Assembly: GCF_024435355.1 (NCBI RefSeq)
Contig: NZ_JAMJWG010000015.1
Span: 186,001-250,000 of the forward strand
Direction of reading: 5' to 3'
DNA: 64,000 nt
Source: Streptomyces odontomachi
GTDB lineage: Bacteria; Actinomycetota; Actinomycetes; Streptomycetales; Streptomycetaceae
This document shows positions 42,464 through 52,000 of the stretch, one piece after another. Positions within the stretch are counted from its first letter, which is position 1. Each line of letters begins with the position of its first letter. The translations under genes were made by a program, and so were the position numbers. The notes under the pieces were generated by a model. That model saw only the letters and a list, made by a program, of their open reading frames with translations. It ran no database searches and was not told where the DNA came from.

Positions 42464-43144
42464 GTGACGGTTCTGATCACGGTGTGGGGAGCATCGCCGG
42501 GCGTCGGCAAGTCGACGCTGTGTGACGGGCTGTCCCGATGGCTGGCCGGTGCCGGACTGCGCGTCGATCACTTCCGCGAAGAAGAGATCCTGACCCGACC
42601 GCAGTTCGCCGCGGTGGCCGCGGAGTTCACGGCGGACGGAACGGTGCGGCTGCCGACGTTGCTCGCGGCCACCGCGCGGTTCGTCGACGCGGTCGCCGCG
42701 AGCGGCGATGACGTGGTGGTCGCGGACGCGCTGATGCCGTACGTGCCGACGTTGCTGGCCATGGGGCACGGTGAGGAGACGATCGACGCCTTCATGGCCG
42801 ACCTCACCGAGGTACTCGCCCGGGTTCAACTGGTCATGGTCTTCCTCGACGGGAACGCCGGGTCCGCGTTGTCCAGAGCCGCCACGCGGGAAGGCGAGCA
42901 GTGGCTGGACTGGTACGTCGGGAAACTCGCCGGATACGAGGTGAGTCCGCCGGTCACCGACGTGGCCTCCGCCGTGCAGTACCTGCTGCGTGAGCGTGCG
43001 GTGACCCTTGGCGCAGTCCGTCGGAAGGGCTGGAGTCTCGTCGTGATCGAGCGGGCCGATGAACTGCCGCCTGATGGCGTGCTTCAGGTTGCGCAGCGGG
43101 GCTTGACGCCATGGCTCGGGGAGCAGACCGACACGCGCGGATAG
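42464..43144 (+). CDS. P-loop NTPase/kinase-like protein
   Basis: A 226-residue protein with a clear Walker A, WGASPGVGKSTLCDGL, at residues ~8-22, an LVMVFLDGN segment around 125 and a VVVADALMPYV Walker-B-like strand around residue 85. The shape is of nucleoside-kinase-like P-loop proteins. GTG start at 42464. Substrate unknown. Confidence 0.75.
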   Translation: MTVLITVWGASPGVGKSTLCDGLSRWLAGAGLRVDHFREEEILTRPQFAAVAAEFTADGTVRLPTLLAATARFVDAVAASGDDVVVADALMPYVPTLLAMGHGEETIDAFMADLTEVLARVQLVMVFLDGNAGSALSRAATREGEQWLDWYVGKLAGYEVSPPVTDVASAVQYLLRERAVTLGAVRRKGWSLVVIERADELPPDGVLQVAQRGLTPWLGEQTDTRG

Positions 43145-43331
43145 GGCGGTCCGGGTGCTGCGACTCGGCCGGTGCCGCCCGGCAGCCCCAACCCCCCTCA
43201 TCTCACCTGCACCGCACCGAAGTTCGTTTTGCGCCATCTGTTGGCGACCGGGGACCTGTGACAGAGTCGCTCACGATCGAATGTTCGTCCGTGCCCCGAA
43301 CGGACGGGGCATCATCGAGAGGACCCCCCAC

Positions 43332-44174
43332 ATGTCCCGAACGCCTCTCCCCATACCCCGCACGGCGACACTGGTCGCGGCCGCGGTGGCGGCCTGCGCA
43401 TCCGTCGCCCTGCTGCCGCCCCAGGCGGCACCGGCGGCACCGGCCGCCCCCGCGACGTCGGCGACGTCGTCCACGACCCCCGCCTCCGTCGTGGCCGACT
43501 ACTACGCCGACGCCGAGGGCAAGACCGGCGCCGCGCTGGCGTCGGCGCTGCACACCATCATCAGCGACCAGGACACCGTCACCTACGACGGTGTCTGGGA
43601 CGCCCTCGTGGACACCGACCGCGACCCCAACAACTCGTCGAACGTCATCGAGCTCTACACCGGCAAGTCGATCGCCGCGTCCGACCACGGCGGCAACGTG
43701 GGCCAGTGGAACCGCGAGCACGTGTGGGCCAAGTCCCACGGCGACTTCGGCACGGCCACCGGACCGGGCACCGACCTGCACCACCTGCGTCCGGCCGACG
43801 TGCAGGTCAACTCCATCCGCAACAACAAGGACTTCGACGAGGGCGGCTCCGCGGTCGACGGCGCGCCCGGCAACTACACCGACGCCGACAGCTTCGAGCC
43901 GCGCGACGCGGTCAAGGGCGACGTCGCACGCATGATCCTCTACATGGACGTCCGCTACGACGGCGGCGACGGCTTCCCCGACCTGGAGGTCAACGACAGC
44001 GTCGACAACGGCACGAACCCGAACATCGGGAAGATCTCCGTGCTGAAGAAGTGGAGCGACGAGGACCCGCCCGACGCGTTCGAGAAGAACCGCAACGACG
44101 TCATCTACAACGACTACCAGCACAACCGCAACCCGTTCATCGACCACCCGGAGTGGGTCGACAGCATCTGGTGA
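43332..44174 (+). CDS. Secreted endonuclease I (NucM/EndA family)
   Basis: 280 residues. Residues 1-~38 are a signal peptide (TATLVAAAVAACASVALLPPQAAPAA) followed by an Ala/Thr/Ser-rich stretch. The ββα-metal nuclease core is intact: NREHVWAKSHGDF with the catalytic His, and TDLHHLRPADVQVNSIRNN with the metal-binding Asn. It is a non-specific extracellular DNase/RNase, probably for nutrient scavenging. The ATG at 43332 is 8 nt after GAGAGGA. Confidence 0.93.
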   Translation: MSRTPLPIPRTATLVAAAVAACASVALLPPQAAPAAPAAPATSATSSTTPASVVADYYADAEGKTGAALASALHTIISDQDTVTYDGVWDALVDTDRDPNNSSNVIELYTGKSIAASDHGGNVGQWNREHVWAKSHGDFGTATGPGTDLHHLRPADVQVNSIRNNKDFDEGGSAVDGAPGNYTDADSFEPRDAVKGDVARMILYMDVRYDGGDGFPDLEVNDSVDNGTNPNIGKISVLKKWSDEDPPDAFEKNRNDVIYNDYQHNRNPFIDHPEWVDSIW

Positions 44175-44440
44175 CCCAGCACGGCGACGTGAGGTGAGCC
44201 CGCGGTTCCGTTCCCCGGGCTCACCCCGTCCGTCGGGTCCACCCCGTCCGCGGGGCTCACCCCAACGGGCCCAGCACACCGGCCAGAACCCTTGACGTCA
44301 CCGGCGCTCCGCCGTTGAATGCACGTCAGGCCCGTTGGAGAAATCGATTTCATGCCACGGGTTCTCGGGTATTCGGGATTTCGTACCGCCCGCATCGCAC
44401 ACGCACCCCATCCGCCCCGCCAACGGAGAGGGCCCCGCTG

Positions 44441-47400
44441 ATGGCCGGCCGCATCATGGAAGGGGACTCCGCCGACTGCTGCGGCGGATCCGCCTGCTGT
44501 ACGCCCCAGTCGACCGCACTGCCGTTGCCGAGCCCGACGGCGCCGAGCCGGCGGGGCTTCCTCGCGCTCGGCACCGCCACCGCCGTTGCCGCCGCTGCCG
44601 CCAGTCTCGGCATTCCGGCGCAGGGTGCCGTCGCGGTCCCCGCGGAGAAGGGGCTGACCCGGGGGCGGCGGGCCGCGCTCGCCGCCCGGGGTGCCGCCAC
44701 CCGGTACCGTTCGGCCGCCGCGCAGGCGAACATCGGGATGCCGGTCGGCGGGGCGAACGCAGGGCAGGTCTACCTGTCGGGGGACGGGCGGCCGTGGTTG
44801 TGGGAGGTGTTCAACCCGGACGGGTTCCCGTACGGGGGCGCCGACTGGCAGGGGCTGCACTACGCCGACCCGCTCGGGCTCGCCGCGCCCTTCCGTACCG
44901 GGTTCGCGCTGCGCTGGAGCGGCGGGACGCGCAGCCTGGACGGCGACGGCTTCCCCGACGTCACCTTCACGGGGCGGTATCCGGTCGGCACCGTCGATTT
45001 CGCCGACGGCGACGCCGACCTGCCGGTGTCGGTGCGGCTCGACGCGTTCTCGCCGTTCGTGCCCACCGCCGCGGACGACTCCTCGCTGCCGGCCACCGTC
45101 TTCGAGTACACCCTGACCAACACCTCGGACCGCACCGTCGACGTCCAGCTGGTCGGGCTGGCCGAGAACCCGGTCTGCGTGAGCAGCCGTATGACGCAGC
45201 CGATCACGCTGTCCGCGGCGGCGTTCGACACCGAGGGTGCCGTCGGGATCCAGCATTCCGCACGCGCCGGTGACCCGCCGGAGCAGCCGCGGGAGGAAAT
45301 CGTTTTCGAGGATTGGGAGCGCACGGACTACGCGGGCTGGACGGCCTCCGGCACCGCCTTCGGGTCCGGGCCGGTCACCGAGGCCGAGTGCCCGGACTAC
45401 TTCCGGCGCGAAGGTCCCCTCCAGATCACCGGCAGCCGCTTCGTCACCTCGCACGACTTCCGGGCGTCGAACGGCGACAGCGGCGCCGCCGACGACTACC
45501 AGGGCAAGCTGGTCAGCAACCCCTTCACCATCGAGCGGCGCTACGTCGTGGTCAACGTCGGCGGTGGCTCGCAGGCCGGGCGTGCCTGCGTGAACGTCGT
45601 CGTCGACGGGACGGCGGTCGCGTCGTTCACCGGCCGCAACTCGGAGACGCTGGCCGAGCGTGCCTGGGACGTCGGCCCCTACCAGGGCAAACAGGCCACC
45701 ATCGAGATCGTCGACACGGCCACCGGCGGCTGGGGCCACATCAACGTCGACCGCATCCGCTTCACCGACACCCCACCCGCCGCCAAGCCCGTCGACGAAC
45801 TGACCGACCACGGCACCTTCGCCCTGGCCGCATGCCACCCGGACGCCGTCGCCCGCCCCTCCATCGCCGCCTGGGACACCCCCGACGACTGGTTCGACGC
45901 GGCCGACGGGCCCGCGGACGCCGACGGGGTGGCACGGCGGCTGGCCGGCACCGTCACCGTCCCCGTGCGGCTGGCGCCCGGCGCGGCGCAGACCGTGCGC
46001 TACGTCCTGGCCTGGCACTTCGACCTCGTCAACCGGGAGAAGTTCAGCCTGCTGGACGGTGCGAGCGAGCTGCGGCGGCACTACGGGACCCGGTTCGCCG
46101 ACGCGCAGGCCGTCGCCGCGCTGCTCGGTCGGCGTGGCGCGGAACTCTCCGAGGCGACCCGGACGTTCGTGACCACCTGGTACGACGACTCGACGCTGCC
46201 GCACTGGTTCCTGGAGCGCACCCTGGTCCCGGCGTCGACGCTCGCCACCAGCACCTGCCACCGCTTCCAGGACGGCCGTTTCTACGCCTGGGAAGGCGTC
46301 TACTGCTGCGACGGCACCTGCACCCACGTGTGGAACTACGCCCAGTCCGTCGCCCGGCTCTTCCCCGAGCTGGAGCGCGACACCCGCGAGCGGGTCGACT
46401 TCGGCCTGGCGTTCCACGCGGACACCGGCGCCATCGACTACCGCGGCGAGTACGCACGCGAGGTCGCGCACGACGGGCAGGCCGGCACCATCCTGCGGGC
46501 CTGCCGCGAGCACCAGATGGCCCCCGACGACGCGTTCCTCACCCGCGTCTGGCCGCGCGTCAAGAAGGCCACCGAATTCCTCATCGGGGAGGACGGCGCG
46601 AACGGGCAGGCTGCCGACGGCATCCTGGAGGGCCGCCAGTACAACACCCTGGACTCCGCCTGGTACGGCGAGATCCCCTGGATCAGCGGCCTGTACGTGG
46701 CCGCGCTGCACGCCGCCGCGCTGATGGCCGACGACATGGCCGACGCGGACTTCGCCGCCCGCTGCCGCGGCCTCGCCGCCGCCGGCACCAGCCAGCTCGG
46801 CGAGCAGCTCTGGAACGCCACGTACGGCTACTTCGAGCAGCACCTCGACCCGGCGCACACCGACGCGATCAACTCCAACCGCGGCTGCCACCTTGACCAG
46901 ATGTACGGGCAGACGTACGCCTTCCAGCTCGGGCTGCCCCGGGTCTTCCCCGAGGACAGGGCGCACACCGCGCTGAAGAACATGTTCACCAACAACTTCC
47001 TGCCGGACGCCCAGTCCTACAAGGACGTCTCCGGGATCCCCGGCGGGCGCGTCTACAGCACCGAAGGGGAGGCCGGGGCGCTGCTGTGCACCTGGCCGTT
47101 CGGCGGCTCCGACATCGCGCCGGGCACCGGCGAGGCGTTCGCGATCGGCTACTTCAACGAGGTGTGGACCGGCATCGAGTACCAGTTCGCGGCCCAGCTG
47201 ATGGCCGAGGGCATGGTCGACGAGGCGCTCGCGGTGACCCGCGCCGTGCACGACCGCTACGCGGCGGACAAGCGCAACCCGTACAACGAGATCGAGTGCT
47301 CCGACCACTACGCACGCGCGATGATGAGCCACGCCGTCTACCTGGCCGCCACCGGCTACGCCTACCACGGCCCGCGCGGCCACCTCGGATTCGCGCCCAG

Positions 47401-47740
47401 GCTCACGCCGGACGACTTCGCCGCCGCGTTCACCACCGCGGAGGGCTGGGGCCGCTACCGGCAGCGGCTGACCGCAGCCGGCGGCACCGCCGCGCTGGAG
47501 CTCCGGCACGGCAGGCTACGGCTGGCCTCGTTCGCCACCGGGATCACCGTCGGCGGCGGGGAGCACGGTGAGAGCGCGGCGCGGCTCGCCGCTGCGACGG
47601 TGCGGCGGGTCACCTCCGGGGGCCGTGAGGTGACGTTGAGCGGGCACCGGGTCACCGTGTCGGAGGGCCGGGCGCTGGTCACCCTGGCCGAGCGGATCAC
47701 CCTGGAGAAGGGGGACACGCTGGTGGTGACGGTGGGGTGA
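44441..47740 (+). CDS. TAT-exported GH116-type glycosidase with inserted lectin-like domain
   Basis: 1099 residues. The N-terminus carries a Cys-rich SADCCGGSACCT cluster, then a TAT signal (SRRGFLALGTATAVAAAAASLG). The catalytic part resembles family GH116 (bile-acid/glucosyl-ceramide beta-glucosidase type): WLWEVFNPDGFPYGG at the start, GVYCCDGTCTHVWNYAQS, NTLDSAWYGEIPW, and NEIECSDHYARAM near the C-terminus with the likely acid/base Asp. Residues ~285-450 are a GH32-like beta-sandwich insert (VFEDWERTDYAGWTASG, ADDYQGKLVSNPF). The ATG at 44441 follows GGAGAGGG. Substrate is probably a beta-glucoside. Confidence 0.85.
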   Translation: MAGRIMEGDSADCCGGSACCTPQSTALPLPSPTAPSRRGFLALGTATAVAAAAASLGIPAQGAVAVPAEKGLTRGRRAALAARGAATRYRSAAAQANIGMPVGGANAGQVYLSGDGRPWLWEVFNPDGFPYGGADWQGLHYADPLGLAAPFRTGFALRWSGGTRSLDGDGFPDVTFTGRYPVGTVDFADGDADLPVSVRLDAFSPFVPTAADDSSLPATVFEYTLTNTSDRTVDVQLVGLAENPVCVSSRMTQPITLSAAAFDTEGAVGIQHSARAGDPPEQPREEIVFEDWERTDYAGWTASGTAFGSGPVTEAECPDYFRREGPLQITGSRFVTSHDFRASNGDSGAADDYQGKLVSNPFTIERRYVVVNVGGGSQAGRACVNVVVDGTAVASFTGRNSETLAERAWDVGPYQGKQATIEIVDTATGGWGHINVDRIRFTDTPPAAKPVDELTDHGTFALAACHPDAVARPSIAAWDTPDDWFDAADGPADADGVARRLAGTVTVPVRLAPGAAQTVRYVLAWHFDLVNREKFSLLDGASELRRHYGTRFADAQAVAALLGRRGAELSEATRTFVTTWYDDSTLPHWFLERTLVPASTLATSTCHRFQDGRFYAWEGVYCCDGTCTHVWNYAQSVARLFPELERDTRERVDFGLAFHADTGAIDYRGEYAREVAHDGQAGTILRACREHQMAPDDAFLTRVWPRVKKATEFLIGEDGANGQAADGILEGRQYNTLDSAWYGEIPWISGLYVAALHAAALMADDMADADFAARCRGLAAAGTSQLGEQLWNATYGYFEQHLDPAHTDAINSNRGCHLDQMYGQTYAFQLGLPRVFPEDRAHTALKNMFTNNFLPDAQSYKDVSGIPGGRVYSTEGEAGALLCTWPFGGSDIAPGTGEAFAIGYFNEVWTGIEYQFAAQLMAEGMVDEALAVTRAVHDRYAADKRNPYNEIECSDHYARAMMSHAVYLAATGYAYHGPRGHLGFAPRLTPDDFAAAFTTAEGWGRYRQRLTAAGGTAALELRHGRLRLASFATGITVGGGEHGESAARLAAATVRRVTSGGREVTLSGHRVTVSEGRALVTLAERITLEKGDTLVVTVG

Positions 47741-48177
47741 GCGGGGCGGTCCTGCCCTCCCGCTCCTGACGGCGCCCGGCGGTCGCCGCGATGGCCAGGC
47801 TTGCCGAGGCCCGCCGCCGCCCGCCACGGAGAGCGCCGCCCCGTTGCCGGCACCGACCCGTCGCCGGCACCGACCCGTCGCCGGCCGCGACCGGATGCGT
47901 CCGCACGTCCAGGTGCGTCTGCACGTCCAGGGCACCGCCCCATCACCTCGTCGCGCGTCGCGAGCCAGTCGAAGCCCCGCGATTCGTCACCGGACCCGTG
48001 CCGCAGCGGCAACCCAACGCCGGCGAGACCGACTGTCGGTGGCGTCCACTAGCGTTCCTGCAACTGCCGCGCAGGTGTCCGCACACGGATCTCCTCCCGG
48101 CGGTTCCTGGCTGCGCCGGATTCCTGAATTCCGGCGCGTTGCCACCAATCGAGGAACGGTACGAGAGGCGGGGGCCG
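47741..48177. other. 437-bp gap with tandem repeats and a VapC remnant
   Basis: It includes near-perfect 17-bp tandem copies of CCGGCACCGACCCGTCG (47847-47885) and, on the minus strand at 47936-48010, a fragment related to vapC. The promoter of the DUF4132 operon must lie at the right end, next to 48178. Confidence 0.55.
47936..48010 (-). pseudogene. vapC (PIN-domain toxin) remnant
   Basis: The minus strand encodes ESRGFDWLATRDEV, nearly identical to EMRGFDWLATPDEV in the intact VapC at 61420-61836. At the DNA level GGCTTCGACTGGCTCGCGAC is shared. No start, PIN active site or antitoxin frame remains here. Confidence 0.7.
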
Positions 48178-49056
48178 ATGGGTTGGCTACCGGCGGGTGA
48201 CGGGTACGAAGTCACCCTCGTGGAGGGGCGGGTGGCCGCCAGGAGCACGGCGGGGCGCTCAGCGGGGCGGCAGTTGAAGACGCTGCCGAAGAAGGTGCGC
48301 GAGCATCCCGAGGTGGACCGGCTGCGCCGGCTCGCCGAGTGGCTGGACCGGCACGTCGCGTCCTGCCTGGCGCAGGTGGACGCCTGGATGGTGTCCTCGT
48401 TGCCCGTGCCCACCGGGCTGCTCGCCCGGGTGTGGCCGGACGAGGCCTGGCAGTCCGTGCTGCGTGACATGGCCGTCGTCGGGGACGACCCCGACGAGGT
48501 CGGCTTCCTCCGGGACGCGACGGAATCGGGCGAGTTGCGGGTGGTCAACCTCGACGGGGAGACGGTCAGGCTGTCGCCGCACACCGTGACTCTGCCGCAT
48601 CCGGTGCTGCTGCCGGACCTGGACGACCTGCGGGAGTTCGCCGCCGAACTCGGCATCACCCAGCGGGTCGAGCAGATCCACCGGGCCACGTGGGCGAAGC
48701 CCGCGGAGGCGGAGCTGAAGAAGAACGCCACGGACGTCGACGAGTTCGCCGGGGGCCGCTTCGCGTCCCGCTTCGGCCTGGCGGCGCGCGCCACCTCGCT
48801 CGGCTACCGGGTCTCCGGTGGCTATGCGTCCTGCCAGATCCGGGAGACGGGCACCGCGGGCACGGTCGAGGCGTCGGTGTGGATCGGCGAGCCGTACTGG
48901 GACGACGAGGTGGAGACCGGCTCGCTGACCTGGCGCGACCAGGACGGGCGGGCGCTGCGGCTCCGGGCGGTCGGCCCCGTCGCCTGGTCGGAGGGGATGC
49001 GGATGGCCGCGGCGCTGTACGCCGGCCGCACGGTCGAGGAGGGGAAGGACGCATGA
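48178..49056 (+). CDS. DUF4132-domain protein
   Basis: A 292-residue protein. The central and C-terminal part (VWPDEAWQSVLRDMAVVG, LRVVNLDGETVRLSPHTV, PHPVLLPDLDDLREFAAELGI) matches DUF4132, found in E. coli YehI (MolR). E. coli YehI is much longer, so this is close to a stand-alone domain. The ATG at 48178 follows GAGAGGCGGGGG. It overlaps the next gene by 4 bp (ATGA) and is the first gene of the MoxR-VWA-SWIM block. Confidence 0.8.
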   Translation: MGWLPAGDGYEVTLVEGRVAARSTAGRSAGRQLKTLPKKVREHPEVDRLRRLAEWLDRHVASCLAQVDAWMVSSLPVPTGLLARVWPDEAWQSVLRDMAVVGDDPDEVGFLRDATESGELRVVNLDGETVRLSPHTVTLPHPVLLPDLDDLREFAAELGITQRVEQIHRATWAKPAEAELKKNATDVDEFAGGRFASRFGLAARATSLGYRVSGGYASCQIRETGTAGTVEASVWIGEPYWDDEVETGSLTWRDQDGRALRLRAVGPVAWSEGMRMAAALYAGRTVEEGKDA

Positions 49057-52000
49057 GCACGGAAACGGGCGGCGGCACCGAAGCCGAGGAACTGCTGAAG
49101 GCCGGGGCGGTCCTGCCGCCCGGCACCGACGGCGGCGACCGGGCGGTTCCCCTCACCGCCCGCACCTACCGCCATCCCGCGCTCGACGGCCGCCTGGTCG
49201 TGCGGCTGGTCGCGGGCGAGCTGGGCATGGCCGAGGACCTGGCCGCCGGCTTCCTCGGCCTGGAGCCGGACGGCGAGCCCGCCGAGGTCGGGCTCGGGCT
49301 GCGCCAGGCCCTGGGCTTCCCCGAGTGGGTCCTCGTGCACCATCCGAAGGACGGGCACCACGCGCTGGCGATGGTGCCCGAGCTGAAGAAGGCCACCCGC
49401 CAGATCAAGTCCAAGCCCAAGAACGCCATGGACGCCTGCCAGGCACTCGCCGACCGGCTGGCCGTGGCGGTGCCGCACTTCCTGCCCACGTTCTACGAGG
49501 AGGTGGGCCGGGCCTTCCTGGGCGCCGACAACGCCACGTACGCGGCACAGGTGTTCGGCAAGGCACGGGCGGCCGAGGCGTCCCACGGCCTGGCGATCGA
49601 CGAGGAGCGCCTCGACGCGGTCTTCCTGGAGTTCGCGCTGGCCGGGGCGCTGCCTGTGAAGACGCTTTCGGGATACGCGAAGGAGTTGGCGCGCCGGGTC
49701 CCTGCGGACGAGGCGCTGCGCAGGTTCCGCAGGCTGTGCGTGCGCCGTACCGCGGGAGGGCTTCAGCCGTCCGCGCAGATGGCGACCGACCTGCGCCGGC
49801 TGGCCAAGGCCGCGGGGACCGACGGCGACACGGAGGAGCAGGGCTACCTCGCCGAGCTGCTGGAGCTGCCGCCGACGATGAGCGCGGCGCTCGGCTGGTG
49901 GAAGGCACACCGCGCGGCGCTGGTGGCGCTGGCCCGCCGGGAACCGGGGATCCGCGGGAAACTGCTGGACCTGATGCCCGAGGCCAACGACAGCGATCTG
50001 TGCGCCCTGTGGCTGGAGATCCTGGAGGAGTCCGGCGCCACCGAGGGACTGGGCTCCGGCGACATCGCCGCGGAACTGCGGCCCGCGGACGGCACGGCGG
50101 GCTGGCTCCGGCGCTTCCACCGGGCCAGGCTCCTCGGATGGCGTGGCTCGGCGGCGCGGCTGCCCGCCCTGTACCCGCTGGTGGAGCGGGTGGCGGACCG
50201 GCTGCGTGCCGAGCTGACCCAGGCCGGGGAGGAGCTCGACGTCATCTCCGACCTGGACCTGCTGGACCTGCTGCTCGCCCTGGACGTCCCCGTCCGCACC
50301 CCCGGCAGGAACGAGTACCTGCCGCTGGAGCGCTGGGCGGACGGCGAGGGCCAGCGCGACCTGCTGGCGGTCTCGAAGGACGAGCGGTTCGGGCCCGCGT
50401 TCCACGGCGCCGCCGAACGGTTCGGCAACGACCGCGACGGCCAGCGGGCCATCCACCGCCTGGTCGGTTCCCCCGGCGGGCGGCCCATGCTGGCGGCGTG
50501 GGTGCGCGACGTCGCCGCGCGGCCCCTGGCGGCCGGGCTGCCGGCGCTGCCCGCCGCGATCAGCAGGCTGACCTGGCTGCCCGGCGAGGCGCTCGCGCTG
50601 GCGGAGCAGGAGGTCACCGCCGCGGCCTCCGCCGACCTCGCCACCGAGCTGGCCAGGACCCTGCGCGGCGGCCTGTTCGACGAGCTGGGCTGGCCCGAGT
50701 GGGACCAGGCGGTCGCCGACCTGGCGCCCGTACGCCACCACCACGGCCAGCGTGTCACCACCGCCGAGGCCTGGCCCCACCTGGTCGTCGCCGGTGACAC
50801 CCGGGTCCGCGTGCTCGGCCCCGAGGGCGTCGCCCTGGAACACGACCTGCGCGTCAACCGCAGGGAGCTGTCCGGCCAGCCCGGCTTCCACTACGTGGAC
50901 GGCGAGCTGCTCGTCTTCTGGCGGTACAACTACTACGGCGATCTGCACGGTTACTGGCACACCGCGGCCGGCGAGCCGCAGCGGCTGGAGGGCAGCCACG
51001 TCAACGTGTGGCAGCCCCGGGGCAACGACACGATCTCCCTGGCGCTGCCCGGCGGCGGGCGCACCACCGGCGGTGGGGTCCTGCACCGCGGCGACACCGC
51101 CCTGCCCGCGGAGCGGCCGGTGGCCACCGACGGGACCTCGTACTGGGTGTGGCTGACGTCCTCGGAATCCGGCGCTGACCGCTCCGGCTGGCACGAGTAC
51201 GACCCGGCCACCGGCAGCCACGGCCGGCCCGCAGGGCCGAGCTTCCTGGCCGACGCGGTGTCCGGCTGGCTGCGGCCCGCCCCCTCCGACACGCCGTCAC
51301 CGTTCGGCGTCCCGGTGAACGGGCTGGTCGGCTGGCGTGTCACCCACCTGCCCGACAGATCCGTCGGGGAGGACCTGTCCGGGCGCACGGTCACGGTCGG
51401 CAACGCCGAACACGGCCGCTGCACCCTCCGCGCCGCACTGACCTTCCCCGGCGACGACCGGCCCCGTGCGCTCGCCCACTCCTGGCGCAGCCTCAGCATC
51501 ATCGACCCCGACGGGGTGATCACCGCCGTCGCCGACGAGGGGTCCGACGGTCCCGGCGACTTCAGCGCGGGCACACCCCTGCTGCCGCCCACGGAGTACT
51601 GGCACTACCTGCGCCCTCGCGACCCGGATGGCTCCACCGCGCTGCGCCGTGCCGACCGCGACACCGCAGCCGCCCTGCTCAAGGGGGCCGCGGCCGTCAG
51701 GGACGACAAGGAGACCGGCCGGGACGGCGCACGCGAGATGCGCGAGCTGATCGCGGTCGTCCGTGACGTGCTGCCGCAGATCGGCGACGCAGCACTGGCG
51801 GCGGGCATCGCCGGCGTCGTGCGCTACACAGCCACCGAGCAGGACCACCTGGACCAGACGGCGGTCCGGCTGCGCCGGGCCCTGTCCGGCGAGCAGGACG
51901 AGGACGAGCAGGAGACCGGGCCCCGTGACGTGCTGCTCCAGGACGCGCTGGACGGGCTGAGCGGGCAGTACAACCGCTACCAGCGGCAGGGCGAATCCCG

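Noticed and set aside
44114-47509. 1131-residue minus-strand open frame
   Set aside because: Mirror of the GH116 gene; low-complexity Val/Gly/Arg composition typical of antisense GC-rich DNA.
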